Assembly: GCF_002369955.1 (NCBI RefSeq)
Contig: NZ_AP014564.1
Span: forward strand, 1,346,951 to 1,410,950
Direction of reading: 5' to 3'
From: Ichthyobacterium seriolicida
Lineage (GTDB): Bacteria > Bacteroidota > Bacteroidia > Flavobacteriales > Ichthyobacteriaceae
DNA length: 64,000 nucleotides
Below are positions 7,949-18,940 of the stretch, one piece after another (the first letter of the stretch is position 1; the number at the start of each line of letters is the position of its first letter). A program made the position numbers and the translations under genes. The notes beneath the pieces were generated by a model, which saw nothing but the letters and a program-made list of their open reading frames with translations, searched no databases and was not told the DNA's origin.

Positions 7949-9829
7949 CTAACTTGTAGTAACCTTAACCCAATAATGCCCTACTACATTACTGCTACTA
8001 CCACTAGTGTCTTTAAGAGTATATTTTACTTCTTTTTCATTAGAAAAATCATTTGGTCCAGCAGGATCTACTGTTAAAGTAAGACCAGAAGGAGAAGGAG
8101 TAATATCAAAAGTAAGTGTTAAATTATTTAAACCAGTAGTACTAGAAGGTAAATTGACAGTTATAACTCTAGTGCCTGCATCAACAGAAGTTATATTTGC
8201 TCCAGCAGGAGGAGTATTAATAGTTATATTACCTGTAGTTATAGTTTTAGTAGAATCATATATATAAACATCATAAGTTTTTTGTGTACTAGTATCCTCA
8301 GATGTTACTGTATATGCTTTTGAATCATCATACGAAGTAAAAGTTTGAGCTCCAGTTGGAGAAGTTATAGTAGCATATTCTGATTGTGTTATAGTAGGAG
8401 TTGTATTTGCTGGAAGAGCAGTCACGGGTACAACTATTCTTCCTTTACCACCAGTGGCAGTGCTAGGGTGTGTAATATTACCTTGATCAGAATTAATTGC
8501 AAATGTTTTAATTTGCGCTTCAGTTGATTTTTTCCTTACTGTCACAGTATACACTTTAGTGAAATCGGGAGCTGAAGTATCATTAGATCTTACAGTATAA
8601 GTAACAGCGGAAGCAAAACTTTGAGCAGAAACAGTAATATTCTCAGCATTCGCTACTGTGATTGTAGGGGTTAGATTTTGATTTAAATCGACAGCGCTAG
8701 GTACAACTAACTTTATAGTACCAGCAGAGTGGTCAATTGTTCCTGCTACGTCATCAGGAGTTATACTATTTCCAGAATTATTACTGGAAGTAAATTTAAA
8801 GTCACTAATATAAGGCCCTTTAACTGCCCTAACAGTATAAACTCTTTGAGAGCCCGTATCAGTTTTTGTAAGAGTAAATGTTTTATTGCTTATATCTTCA
8901 GATATTACTGAACCACTAGCTGGACTTAAACTATGCTCTTCAGGAATAATAACAGTAGGAGCTAATCCAGCTAGATCAATATCATTAGCGCCTTCTTTAG
9001 GAAACTTTAACAGGATAGTGCCAGTACCATCATTCAAATTAGAGACAGTTGTAACCACATTACTAGAAATACCCTTTGAAGTATTAGGAGATATTGTAAA
9101 AGATGTCAAAACTGGAGCATCTTCCTTAATTAATCTTACCTGATAAATCTTTTTTGCTCCATCTTGAGCTGTTAGAGTATAACTTACTGATTCACCACTA
9201 GTAAAATTTAAAGGATATTGATCTGCTGGATTAACTAAAACATCAGCAGTAGCATCTATACTAGGCTTAAGACCTTCTAACACAGTGCTGCTTGGAAGTG
9301 TCAAAGATATAGTGAGATTATCATGATCTATTACTCCATCTACATCTGTTATAAGTCCCTTACCATCATTTACATCCTTTACCAATTTAAAGGAATTGAT
9401 ATGAAAATCGGTGGACAAAGACTTGGTAATATTTACTGTATAATTCTCAAAACTACCATCTTCTGCTGTTACCTTAAATGTTTTTTGATAAATATTAGGA
9501 CCTAATATATATTCAAAGTCTACTTCCTCGCCACTCGAAGGAGAGATACTAGCTTTGTCTGAAATATCTATTTTAGGTTTCAATCCTTCTAGGATAGCAT
9601 TATGGGCAACAGTTATGGATATTCTATAATTAATTGAATCTATAGTGATCTTTAAATTCTCACCAATATATTTACCTTTATTATCAGAGTCTAAAAACTT
9701 AAATGATTTAATGAATTTCTCTGAGCTCAGGTCAACTACCTCCTTTTCTTTCTTACATGAAGAAAAAATCACTAATAAAAACACAAAAGAGAAAATAATA
9801 CTCTTTACAAAATAAATTGTCTTAAACAT
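7949..9829 (-). CDS. Multidomain DUF5018-like lipoprotein (paralogue of 35928-38792)
   Basis: Lipoprotein of 626 residues. The signal peptide ends in lipobox VIFSSC (Cys25). The rest is a chain of about five to six ~85-100-residue beta-domains. Each begins near an I-x-x-F-x-F strand, passes through a G-x-I/V-D-H turn and L-x-P-T/S-I strand, and ends with YTV-T-x-x-D-x-x-x-K-x-YTV. The units resemble DUF5018-type Ig-like domains common in Bacteroidota lipoproteins. No enzymatic motif is visible. It was probably built by domain duplication and is exposed at the outer membrane (inference). A conserved 5' leader precedes it and a hairpin follows. Confidence 0.82.
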   Translation of the reverse strand: MFKTIYFVKSIIFSFVFLLVIFSSCKKEKEVVDLSSEKFIKSFKFLDSDNKGKYIGENLKITIDSINYRISITVAHNAILEGLKPKIDISDKASISPSSGEEVDFEYILGPNIYQKTFKVTAEDGSFENYTVNITKSLSTDFHINSFKLVKDVNDGKGLITDVDGVIDHDNLTISLTLPSSTVLEGLKPSIDATADVLVNPADQYPLNFTSGESVSYTLTAQDGAKKIYQVRLIKEDAPVLTSFTISPNTSKGISSNVVTTVSNLNDGTGTILLKFPKEGANDIDLAGLAPTVIIPEEHSLSPASGSVISEDISNKTFTLTKTDTGSQRVYTVRAVKGPYISDFKFTSSNNSGNSITPDDVAGTIDHSAGTIKLVVPSAVDLNQNLTPTITVANAENITVSAQSFASAVTYTVRSNDTSAPDFTKVYTVTVRKKSTEAQIKTFAINSDQGNITHPSTATGGKGRIVVPVTALPANTTPTITQSEYATITSPTGAQTFTSYDDSKAYTVTSEDTSTQKTYDVYIYDSTKTITTGNITINTPPAGANITSVDAGTRVITVNLPSSTTGLNNLTLTFDITPSPSGLTLTVDPAGPNDFSNEKEVKYTLKDTSGSSSNVVGHYWVKVTTS

Positions 9830-9841
9830 AATTTTAATGAT

Positions 9842-9898
9842 TTAATTAAAAAAAACCACTAATCCCCTAAATGCTATAGCATTAAAAGGATTAGCCAT
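9842..9898 (-). CDS. Conserved 18-codon leader ORF upstream of the lipoprotein
   Basis: Encodes MANPFNAIAFRGLVVFFN and stops 13 bp before the lipoprotein ATG. The paralogous lipoprotein has MANPFYALAFRGLLFF at the matching place (from 38855), fused in frame with the lipoprotein ORF. In this copy the DNA also contains the palindrome AATGCTATAGCATT. Translation is not shown; it may be a leader peptide or only conserved untranslated DNA. Confidence 0.35.
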   Translation of the reverse strand: MANPFNAIAFRGLVVFFN

Positions 9899-9987
9899 AA
9901 GCTTTATCCTATTCTTTTCCCAAAAATACAGAGAGCTGAATATCTGAGCCAAGGTAATAGTAATTATTTAAACTGAGGGAGTTTTTT

Positions 9988-10216
9988 AACCTGAGTTGGA
10001 TTAATAAATCACTCGAACCATTTTATTTTATTAGCGTTTAAAGAAATGTCTTTTAGTTTTTGGCTCTTTTATGTTTATGAGGCGATTTAGCGGAAATTTA
10101 ACAATTTTTGCGTAAAAAAAACACTCGATTTTTCACAACTACTATTCTGTTTAGTCTCAGTTAATTCAGGGCTTTCAATAATTTTTAGTAAGTAAATTAT
10201 TAATCGAACTTAGGTT
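9988..10216. mobile_element. MITE copy 1 (~230 bp, non-coding)
   Basis: Non-coding element whose ends are inverted repeats: AACCTGAGTTGGATTAATA at the left, and TATTAATCGAACTTAGGTT at the right. It shares its interior with copies at 38944, 46791 and 56304, including runs near TTTTATTAGC and the STGAGGGCTTTCAAT-like tail. It has no coding capacity. The target duplication is not recognisable here, so this is an old copy. It sits between a lipoprotein gene and giant fibre gene A. Confidence 0.6.
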
Positions 10217-10324
10217 ATCTAGTTTTTATAATGATTTTTGAAAAATCTATTGGACAGAGTTTAATTTACCTTCTCTATTTATCCTCATCCCTAAGGGCTA
10301 GTGTTAGTTAACATATTTCAGATA
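10217..10324. other. Spacer between MITE and fibre gene A
   Basis: About 108 bp, AT-rich, with no gene. The stretch TAAGGGCTAGTGTT at about 10290-10305 resembles the IS256 terminal sequence TAAGGGATAGTGTC, so a much-decayed IS256 end may be present. The same spacer recurs before genes D and E. Confidence 0.35.
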
Positions 10325-13300
10325 TTATTTTTTTGTTAAACTTTTAAGATCTTTAACACCTTTAACATCTAGAATCTTAGCTTTACTTAATATATTAATT
10401 AAATTCTTAATCTCTTTTCTGGAATTAGAAAGTTCTTCCTTAAGAACCTTAACTTCTTGTTTAAGAATGCTACTTTCTTTTTCTAAGTCTGCTACATGAT
10501 TGAAAACAGCTTGGGTAGCTGAAATATTTAAAGTGGTAAGACCATCGTAATCTACTGATCTTAAATCATCTACTTGCTTACCATATACAAATACTTTATT
10601 TGGAGATACCTCATATCCTAACTCTACCACAAAAGCATTAGCACTTTTTATTTCCTTTACTCTAACTAAACTCTCTTGGTCATCATCCAAAACTAATTTT
10701 ACCATGTCTCCCTTAGAAAAACCGTGAGATTTTTTTGTGGTAATTGATATCATATTATCAATAGTTTCTATCGATTTCGAAAATTCATAGACGCTAGGAA
10801 TCACACCACTATTCTTTTCTACAATATTTGGAGCTATACCTTCTATCTGCTGAGCTATTACTTTTTTAAAATGCTGATCACCCATTTTATTAGTATCTCT
10901 CATAGTGTAATCCGTGATTTCTATATCTAAAAGTTTTTTAAGGTCTGATTCTTTATCTGAAATGCCTATTATGCTCTTGATACGTTTATCAGAAGAGAGT
11001 TTTACGCCATTTGCATAAACATTTCCTAGTAAGTGAATTTCAGTAGTCCTACTATTACCAATGGTTACAGTATTATTTCCTTTTCCTGTAGCGCTATTAC
11101 CTATAACTATCTCATTAGAGCTGTTATCTGCTTTCGCTTTAGCATTATCTCCTATGAAAATAGAATTATTTGATGTCAGGAGAGATGATCCGTCAGCAAT
11201 ATAATAAGCATTATTTCCTATAACTATATTACTATCCCCTCTAGTTATTGTACGTAAAGCATTTGTCCCTATAGCTATATTATCACTCCCTTTAGTTATT
11301 TTATATAAAGGATATGAGCCTATTCCTATATTTCTTAATCCATTTACTAAGCTGTATAAAGAATAGTATCCAATAGAAGTATTCATATAACCTGTAGTGT
11401 TAAAAGCGAGAGAATGAGCGCCAATAGAAGTATTCATATAACCTGTAGTGTTAAAAACGAGAGAATAAGCGCCAATAGAAGTATTCATATAACCTGTAGT
11501 ATTATTTCTCAAACTTTTAAAAGCAAAAGCCGTATTCTGATAGCCAGTGGTTATGGCATTACCAGAGCTTATACCTAAAAAACTATTTTCTTCACCAGTA
11601 CCGGAAACAGCACCAGCAACACCTCCACTAGTTCCATTACTGCCCTTTCCTGACCATTTAGTTATGAGATTATCAGTCCCTACTTTTAGCAGGTTATCAG
11701 AACTAATATCTTCCCAATTAGGATCAGAAGGTGGGGTAGGGGTGGTTTTAGTGATAGTGACAGAAGATCCAGTTCTATTATAAAAAACTCCATCGTAAAG
11801 AACTACATCACCTGCATTATAAGTAAACCCTCTTATCATTTTACTTCTTTTGTTAAAGCCTGCACTGTGCAATATGCCTCCTAAATGAGTAGATGTAATA
11901 CTACCTTCCTTACCTATGACTACAGTATTATTTCCTTTTCCTGTAGCGTCATCACCTATAACTATCTCATTAATGCTGTTATTTGCTAGCGCTTTAACTT
12001 CAGCTCCTATGAAAATAGAATTAGTTGATTCAGTGAGAGCTGTTGATCCGTCAGCAATATAATAACCGGCCTCACTTCCTATAGCTATATTTTTATTCCC
12101 TGTAGTTATTTTATGTAAAGTATATGGCCCTATAGCTATATTTTTATTCCCTGTAGTCATTTTATATAAAGGGTGTGAGCCTATTGCTACATTTTTTCCT
12201 CCATTTACTAATTTGTATAAAGAAGCGTATCCAATTGAGGTGTTCCTATCACCTATAGTGTTAAAAGCTAGAGAATAAGCGCCAATGGAAGTATTTCTAT
12301 AACCTATAGTATTATCCCTCAAACTTTCAAAGCCAAAAGCCGTATTCTGATAGCCAGTGGTTATGGCATTACCAGATTTTATACCTAAAAAACTATTTTT
12401 TTCACCAGTACCAGTAACAGCACCAGCAACACCTGCACTAGTTCCATTACTGCCCTTTCCTGACCATTTAGTTATGAGATTATCAGTCCCTACTTTTAGC
12501 AGGTTATCAGAACTAATATCTTCCCAATTAGGATCAGAAGGTGGGGTAAGGGTGGTGTTAGTGATAGTGACAGCAGATCCAGTTCTCTTATAAAAAACCC
12601 AATCGTAAAGAACTACATCACCTACATTATAAGTAAACCCTCTTATCATTTTACTTCTTTTGTTAAAGCCTGCACTGTGCAATAAACCTCCTAAATGAGT
12701 AGATGTAATACTACCTTCCTTACCTATGACTACAGTATTATTTCCTTTTCCTGTAGCGTCATAACCTATAACTATCTCATTAGAGCTGTTATCTGCTTTC
12801 GCTTTAGTATTATTTCCTATGAAAATAGAATTATTTGATGCCTGGAGAAATGTTGATCCATCAGCAATAAAATAACCAGTTTTATGTCCTATAGCTGTAT
12901 TACTATTACCTCTAGTCACATTATATAAAGCATATGCCCCTACAGCTGTATTTCTATTTCCTATAGTCATCATATATAAAGGATGCGTGCCTATTCCTAC
13001 ATTTCTTTCTCCATTTACTAATCGGGATAAAGAAGCGTATCCAGTTGAAGTATTCTGAATACCTGTGGTGTTATTAGCTAGAGAATATGCGCCAATAGAA
13101 GTATTCCTATGACCTGTAGTATTATTTTTCAAACTTTCAGAGCCAATAGAAGTATTCCTTTCACCTATAGTATTATCTCTCAAACTTTCAAAGCCAAAAG
13201 CTGTATTCTGATAGCCAGTGGTTATGGCATTACCAGAGCTTATACCTAAAAAAACATTTTTTTTACCAGTACCAGTAACAGCACCAGCAGTGCCTCCACT

Positions 13301-15130
13301 AGTTCCATTACTGCCCTTTCCTGACCATTTAGTTATAATATTGTCTCTTGGGTCTTTTATAAGAGTATTGTTTTTATTTATCTTTTCGTCTAATTTCTTC
13401 CCCTGAGCCGCTGATAAGGCCTTATCAGGATCATTAGTAACTAAATCATCTACTACATCAGATATATTTAATTTAGTATCTATTTCTATCTTAAGAGCTT
13501 TTCCTTGTGCTGCTGATAATACTTCTGTAGCATCAGTGCTATTTAAATTATTTATTATCTTACTCTTATCAATCTTAGCTTGTATCATTCCAGATAATAT
13601 TCTGCCCTGGTTTGCTGATAATGCGTTACTCGCATCAGTAGATGTCAACACGTCTAGTACATTTACTTTGAAACTGGAATCTAACTTATTGTTTATTTGA
13701 TCCTTAAGAAATTTACCCTGTGCTGCTGATAAGGCCTTATCAGGATCATTAGTAACTAAATCATCTACTACATCAGATATATTTAATTTATTATCTATTT
13801 CTGTCTTAAGAGCTTTTCCTTGTGCTGCTGATAATACTTCTGTAGCATCAGTGCTATTTAAATTATTTATTATCTTACTCTTATCAATCTTAGGTTGTAT
13901 CATTCCAGATAATATTCTGCCCTGGTTTGCTGATAATGCGTTACTCGCATCAGTAGATGTCAACATATCTAGTACATTTACTTTGAAACTGGAATCTAAC
14001 TTATTGTTTATTTGATCCTTAAGAAATTTACCCTGTGCTGCTGATAAGGCCTTATCAGGATCATTAGTAACTAAATCATCTACTACATCAGATATATTTA
14101 ATTTATTATCTATTTCTGTCTTAAGAGCTTTTCCTTGTGCTGCTGATAATACTTCTGTAGCATCAGTGCTATTTAAATTATTTATTATCTTACTCTTATC
14201 AATCTTAGGTTGTATCATTCCAGATAATATTCTGCCCTGGTTTGCTGATAATGCGTTACTCGCATCAGTAGACGTTAATTCATCTAACACATTCACTCTT
14301 AAACTGGAACTGGAACTTAAATGTAAATGGTCTATTTCATCCTTAAGGGCTTTGCCTTGTGCTGCTGATAAGGCCTTAGTGGCATCATTAGTGGTTAAAT
14401 TATTTACTATATCAGATATATTTAATTTGGTACCTATTTCTGTCTTAAGAAATTTACCTTGTGCTGCTGATAATACCTCTGTAGCATCATTGCTATTTAA
14501 ATTATTTATTATCTTACTCCTATCAATCTTAGTTTTTATCATTCCAGATAATATTCTTCCCTGATTCGCTGATAATGCTTTACTCGCATCAATAGACGTT
14601 AATTCATCTAAAACATCTACTCTTAAACTGGAATCTAACTTATTGTCTATTTGCCCCTTAAGGACTTTTCCTTGTGCTGCTGATAAGGCCTTATTAGGAT
14701 TATTAGTGGTTAAATTATCTGCTATATCAGATATATTTAGTTTAGTACCTATTTCTGTCTTAAGAAATTTGCCTTGTGCTGCTGATAATACCTCTGTAGC
14801 ATCAGTGCTATTTAAATTATTTATTATCTTACTCTTATCAATCTTAGTTTTTATCATTCCAGATAATATTCTTCCCTGATTCGCTGATAATGCTTTACTT
14901 GCATCAATAGACGTTAATTCATCTAAAACATCTACCCTTAAACTGGAATCTAACTTATTGTCTATTTGCCCCTTAAGGACTTTTCCTTGTGCTGCTGATA
15001 AGGCCTTATTAGGATTATTAGTGGTTAAATTATCTGCTATATCAGATATATTTAATTTAGTATCTATTTCTACCTTAAGGACTTTTCCTTGTGCTGCTGA
15101 TAATACCTCTGTAGCATCATTGCTATTTAA
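10325..15130 (-). pseudogene. Giant fibre protein A, distal fragment (split by IS1380)
   Basis: The distal ~1,600 codons of a giant tail-fibre-like secreted protein; the 5' part is at 17846-18907. Removing 15131-17845 (2,715 bp, divisible by three) restores one frame of about 1,955 residues with a single TTAA. This part holds about 17 LSAxQGK repeats (~35 residues each), three YadA-head-like beta-roll blocks (NTSIGAYSLANNTTG units), two CBM5/12-like linkers (YNVGDVVLYDGVFYKRTGS), an S74 chaperone starting SSDKRIK, and a C-terminal coiled coil. S74 domains trimerise fibres and then cut themselves off at the Ser of SDxRxK; both Ser and Lys are present. Without the signal peptide, this fragment should not be exported. 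Confidence 0.85.
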
Positions 15131-16236
15131 CCTGGATTATTCATGGTTATATTTCAATATTGGGTATAAAGTGTTAATTTTAGTAGGGTTAACTAAAAAA
15201 CAACGACTTTATATAAGGCCCAAAAATGAGGAATAAAAACACATTATTTTATAGAGGGAAGACTTCTGTTGAATTAACTTTTTCATCATCAGAAATTAGT
15301 TCTGATGGATCTTTAATCATGCTTGAAAAACTAGAACCAGATCATAGATTGATTCATTATTACAGTAAGTTTTTACTTGATACTCGAGACTCTAGATTTA
15401 TTACTTATAGCAGAAGGTATCAGTTAAAGCAAAGGGTTTATATGATCATGTTAGGCTATCAAGACGCCAATGATGTTAATCATTTACAGAATGATCCTTT
15501 ATTCAAAGATGTTCTTCAAGGTAATTTGGCCTCTCAACCCACTATATCAAGATTTGAGAATAGCTTGGATAAACAGGCTGTCTTTAAGTTTTGTTATGCG
15601 TGGTTATACAAATATGTTTTAAGTTTATCTGGTCGCAAGAGAATAGTTATTGACGTAGATTCAACCGATGATCCAACTCATGGCAGTCAACAATTGTCAA
15701 TGTTTAACGGTTATTATGGTCAATTCATGTACAATGAACTATTTTTTCATGATGGAGATACAGAGCTAGATTATTCTTCCTGTACTCCGCCCGAGGAAAC
15801 AGTCATTCTAATAAATGGCATGTGAGTATTTTAAAGCGAATAATTATCAAAATACGTAAGAGATACCCAGAGATGGAAATAATTATTAGAAGTGATAGTG
15901 GCTTTGGTTACGCTCCTTTTTACCAATTAGTAGATGATTTTGATTTACTATATGTGACAGGCATAGCGAGCAATGAAGTTTTAAAAAGAAAGGTATCTCG
16001 GTCAAAAAATGCTGTAAAAAAATGTATTTAGATCAGGGAGAGAAGCACCAACATTTTATCAGTTTCAGGTACAAAGCTAAGAGTTAACATAAGCCTCAAC
16101 AGTGCTATTCTAAAGTTGAGAGTACTGGATTAGGGATGAACATAAGGCATTTTTCTAGTAATATTCCCCAAAAGAATGCTAGAGAAATTTACTTTGACTT
16201 TTATGTTAAAAAGAGGTGATTCAAGTGAAAATAGAA
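15131..16236 (+). mobile_element. IS1380-family element, decayed left part
   Basis: The left inverted repeat (CCTGGATTATTCATGG) and most of a transposase gene (15226 to about 16230) are present, but the right end is missing because a complete IS1380 copy abuts at the TTAA 16237-16240. The transposase reading frame is broken by small indels near 15745-15830, by a lost A in the A-run near 16015 and by a TAA near 16085. The protein differs at many positions from the two intact copies, so this is an older insertion. The host TTAA duplicate flanks it at 15127-15130. Confidence 0.82.
15226..16230 (+). pseudogene. IS1380-family transposase, degraded
   Basis: The first 199 codons are intact (MRNKNTLFYRGKTSVELTF, then the DDE-type motif VIDVDSTDDPTHG). 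The frame is then lost at an indel-rich stretch and picked up from about 15822 as RSDSGFGYAP, ending at 16031. About 100 C-terminal codons are absent because the next IS copy interrupts the gene. It cannot make an active transposase. Confidence 0.85.
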
Positions 16237-16240
16237 TTAA

Positions 16241-17841
16241 CCCAGATTATTCATAGTTACCCTTTAAATATTGCGCATAAAGTGTTAATTTTAAGGCATT
16301 AAAGTCCAAAGAAACATACTTTAATATAGCCCAAAAATGAGGAATAAAAACACATTATTTTATAGAGGGAAAACTTCTGTTGAGTTAACTTTTTCATCAT
16401 CAGAAATTAGCTCTGATGGATCTTTAATCATGCTTGAAAAACTAGAAAGAGATCATAGATTGATTCATTATTACAGTAAACTTTTGCCTGATACTCGAGA
16501 CTCTAGATTTATTACTTATACCAGAAAGCAACAGTTAAAACAAAGGGTTTATATGATCATGTTAGGCTATGAAGACGCCAATGATGTTAATCATTTACAT
16601 AACGATCCTTTATTCAAAGATGTTCTTCAAGGTGATTTGGCTTCTCAACCTACTATATCAAGATTTGAGAATAGCTTTGACAAACAAGCTGTTTTTAAGT
16701 TTTGTGATGCGTGGTTATACAAATATGTTTCAAGTTTATCTGATCGTAAGAGAATAGTTATTGACGTAGATTCAACTGATGATCCAACTCATGGCAGTCA
16801 ACAATTGTCAATGTTTAACGGTTATTATAGTCAATTCATGTACAATGAACTATTTTTTCATGATGGAAAAACAGGACAGATTATCCTTCCTGTACTCCGC
16901 CCAGGAAATAGTCATTCTAATAAATGGTATGTGAGTATTTTAAAGCGAATAATTATCAAAATACGTGAGAGTCACCCAGAGATGGAAATAATTATTAGAA
17001 GTGATAGCGGCTTTAGTTGCGCTCCTTTTTACCAATTAGTAGATGATTTTGATTTACTATATGTGACAGGCATAGCGAGCAATGAAGTTTTAAAAAGAAA
17101 GGTATCTTGGTCAAAAAATGCTGTAAAAAAAATGTATTTAGATCAGGGAGAGAAGCACCAACATTTTATGAGTTTTACGTACAAAGCCAAGAGTTGGCAC
17201 AAGCCTCAACAGTGCTATTCTAAAGTTGAGAGTACAGGATTAGGGATGAACATAAGGCATTTTTCTAGTAATCTTCCCCAAAAGGATGCTAGAGAAATTT
17301 ACTTTGACTTTTATGTGAAAAGAGGTGATTCAAGTGAAAATAGAATAAAAGAAGTTAAAAATATGTGTTTTTCTGATCGTTTGTCAAATCATAGTTTTCT
17401 TGCTAATTTTTTTCGACTTATGATGAGTAGTCTTGCCTATGAAATGTTTTTATTACTGAAACAGAAGATAAAGAAAACAAGATTTGAAGTAGCAAAAAAA
17501 TGGTTAATCAGTTCGATTAGAACCTATCTTCTCAAGGTAGGAGCAACGATTAAAATTACCAAAAGGCGAATCTATTATCAGCTATCTAAATCTTTTGTTT
17601 ACAAGGGTTTATTTCGGGAAATTATTACCCAGTAACGGTTGTTTATTTGTGAAATGAACAACCTTGGGATAGTTACGCCTTGTCGTTAAAAAACCATGTA
17701 AAAACACTAAAAAAGAGCATTGTCATCCTAAAAAAAGGTGCAAAAAAACGACAAAGAAGATGAGTTCTCTTCGATTAGTAAAAAAGTTAAGGAAAAAATA
17801 TCACGTCTAATCTATTTTAGTATGACTATGAATAATGCGGG
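16241..17841 (+). mobile_element. Complete IS1380-family element, copy 1 (1,601 bp)
   Basis: Bounded by inverted repeats CCCAGATTATTCATAG and CTATGAATAATGCGGG, with TTAA at both outer edges (16237-16240, 17842-17845). TTAA is the target that IS1380-family elements duplicate. It carries one full transposase gene. Nearly base-identical to 24412-26012, so transposition was recent. It inserted into the older IS1380 fragment on its left, yet its right edge touches fibre gene A directly. Confidence 0.92.
16337..17635 (+). CDS. IS1380-family transposase, intact
   Basis: DDE-type transposase of 432 residues, the usual IS1380-family length. Catalytic region: first Asp in RIVIDVDSTDDPTHG (D143/D145), second Asp in IIRSDSGF (D223), and Glu in ENRIKE (E334 or E339). 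A basic C-terminal part follows. The ATG is 93 bp inside the left inverted repeat. Nothing in the frame is broken, so this copy can plausibly move itself and the deleted derivatives nearby. It differs from the copy at 24508 by one residue (D148 here, Asn there). Confidence 0.93.
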   Translation: MRNKNTLFYRGKTSVELTFSSSEISSDGSLIMLEKLERDHRLIHYYSKLLPDTRDSRFITYTRKQQLKQRVYMIMLGYEDANDVNHLHNDPLFKDVLQGDLASQPTISRFENSFDKQAVFKFCDAWLYKYVSSLSDRKRIVIDVDSTDDPTHGSQQLSMFNGYYSQFMYNELFFHDGKTGQIILPVLRPGNSHSNKWYVSILKRIIIKIRESHPEMEIIIRSDSGFSCAPFYQLVDDFDLLYVTGIASNEVLKRKVSWSKNAVKKMYLDQGEKHQHFMSFTYKAKSWHKPQQCYSKVESTGLGMNIRHFSSNLPQKDAREIYFDFYVKRGDSSENRIKEVKNMCFSDRLSNHSFLANFFRLMMSSLAYEMFLLLKQKIKKTRFEVAKKWLISSIRTYLLKVGATIKITKRRIYYQLSKSFVYKGLFREIITQ

Positions 17842-18907
17842 TTAAATTATTTATTATCTTACTCTTATCAATCTTAGTTTGTGTCATTCCAAATAATATT
17901 CTTCCCTGATTCGCTGATAATGCTTTACTTGCATCAATAGACGTTAATTCATCTAAAACATCTACCCTTAAACTGGAATCTAACTTATTGTCTATTTGCC
18001 CCTTAAGGACTTTTCCTTGTGCTGCTGATAGGGCTTTATTAGGATTATTAGTGGTTAAATTATCTGCTATATCAGATATATTTAATTTAGTATCTATTTC
18101 TACCTTAAGGACTTTTCCTTGTGCTGCTGATAATACCTCTGTAGCATCATTGCTATTTAAATTATTTATTATCTTACTCTTATCAATCTTAGGTTGTATC
18201 ATTCCAGATAATACTCTTCCCTGATTCGCTGATAATGCTTTACTCGCATCAATAGACGTTAATTCATCTAACACATCCACCCTTAAACTGGAATCTAAAT
18301 AGTCTATTTGATCCTTAAGGGCTTTGCCTTGTGCCGCTGATAATACCTTTGTGGCATCATTGCTATTTAAATTATCTACGATCTTATTCTTATGGATCTT
18401 AGTTTGCATCCTTTCAGATAGTATTCTGCCCTGGTTAGCTGATAGAGGAATGGCGCTACTATGAGAACTTAGATTATTTATAACGAGGATTTTCCTAGCA
18501 GTATAGGCGTACATAGAATACGGAACACTAAGCAACTTACCCTTTCTCTTTATATCGTATTGCCCATTATTATTCAGATCTAATTCTGTTTTAATCATAT
18601 GAGGAACTTCCCAATCTAAATCTGTTAATTTGAGAGTTTTATAATCTTTAGTTCTACTTCCATCGCCTATATTTAAAGACGCTACGCCGCCACTATTAGT
18701 CTTAACTCTGTGAGTTTCGCTATATACGGTCTTCTCGCTAAGGGAAGCGTTATTAATAAATAATGTTATTCGTATATTGATAAAACTATCCCTTAATACA
18801 TTGCCTTGATCATCTCTTATTATAGCTTGATAACTTAACTTATCAGGAAAAACTTGGGAAAAAGCATATGTGTTAACCATTATAAATAAAAGACCTATTT
18901 TTTTCAT
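17807..18907 (-). pseudogene. Giant fibre protein A, proximal fragment
   Basis: The 5' part of the gene whose remainder is at 10325-15130. Signal peptide (MKKIGLLFIMVNTYAFSQ), then the N-terminal domain found in Bacteroidota tail-fibre-like proteins (about 19-135: LSYQAIIRDDQGNV, VYSETHRV, LLSVPYSMYAYTAR). Six LSAxQGK repeats follow before the frame runs into the IS1380 right end at 17845 and stops at 17807. The last 11 residues are IS-encoded. The product could be exported but lacks the trimerising S74 chaperone and beta-roll. Preceded by the shared promoter-like block. Confidence 0.85.
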
Positions 18908-18940
18908 AATTTTTTTTCTTTAGAGGTAAAAAGAAATATT

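Larger units (their letters stand above)
13395..18445 (-). repeat. LSAxQGK repeat array of gene A (about 23 units, IS-interrupted)
   Basis: Tandem ~102-108 bp units encoding ~34-36-residue modules ending LSAAQGKxLK or LSANQGRIL. They come in a repeating order of three types (~315 bp). Hand count: 14 units below 14857, three up to 15130 and six in the proximal part. The array is interrupted by 15131-17845. Confidence 0.8.
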
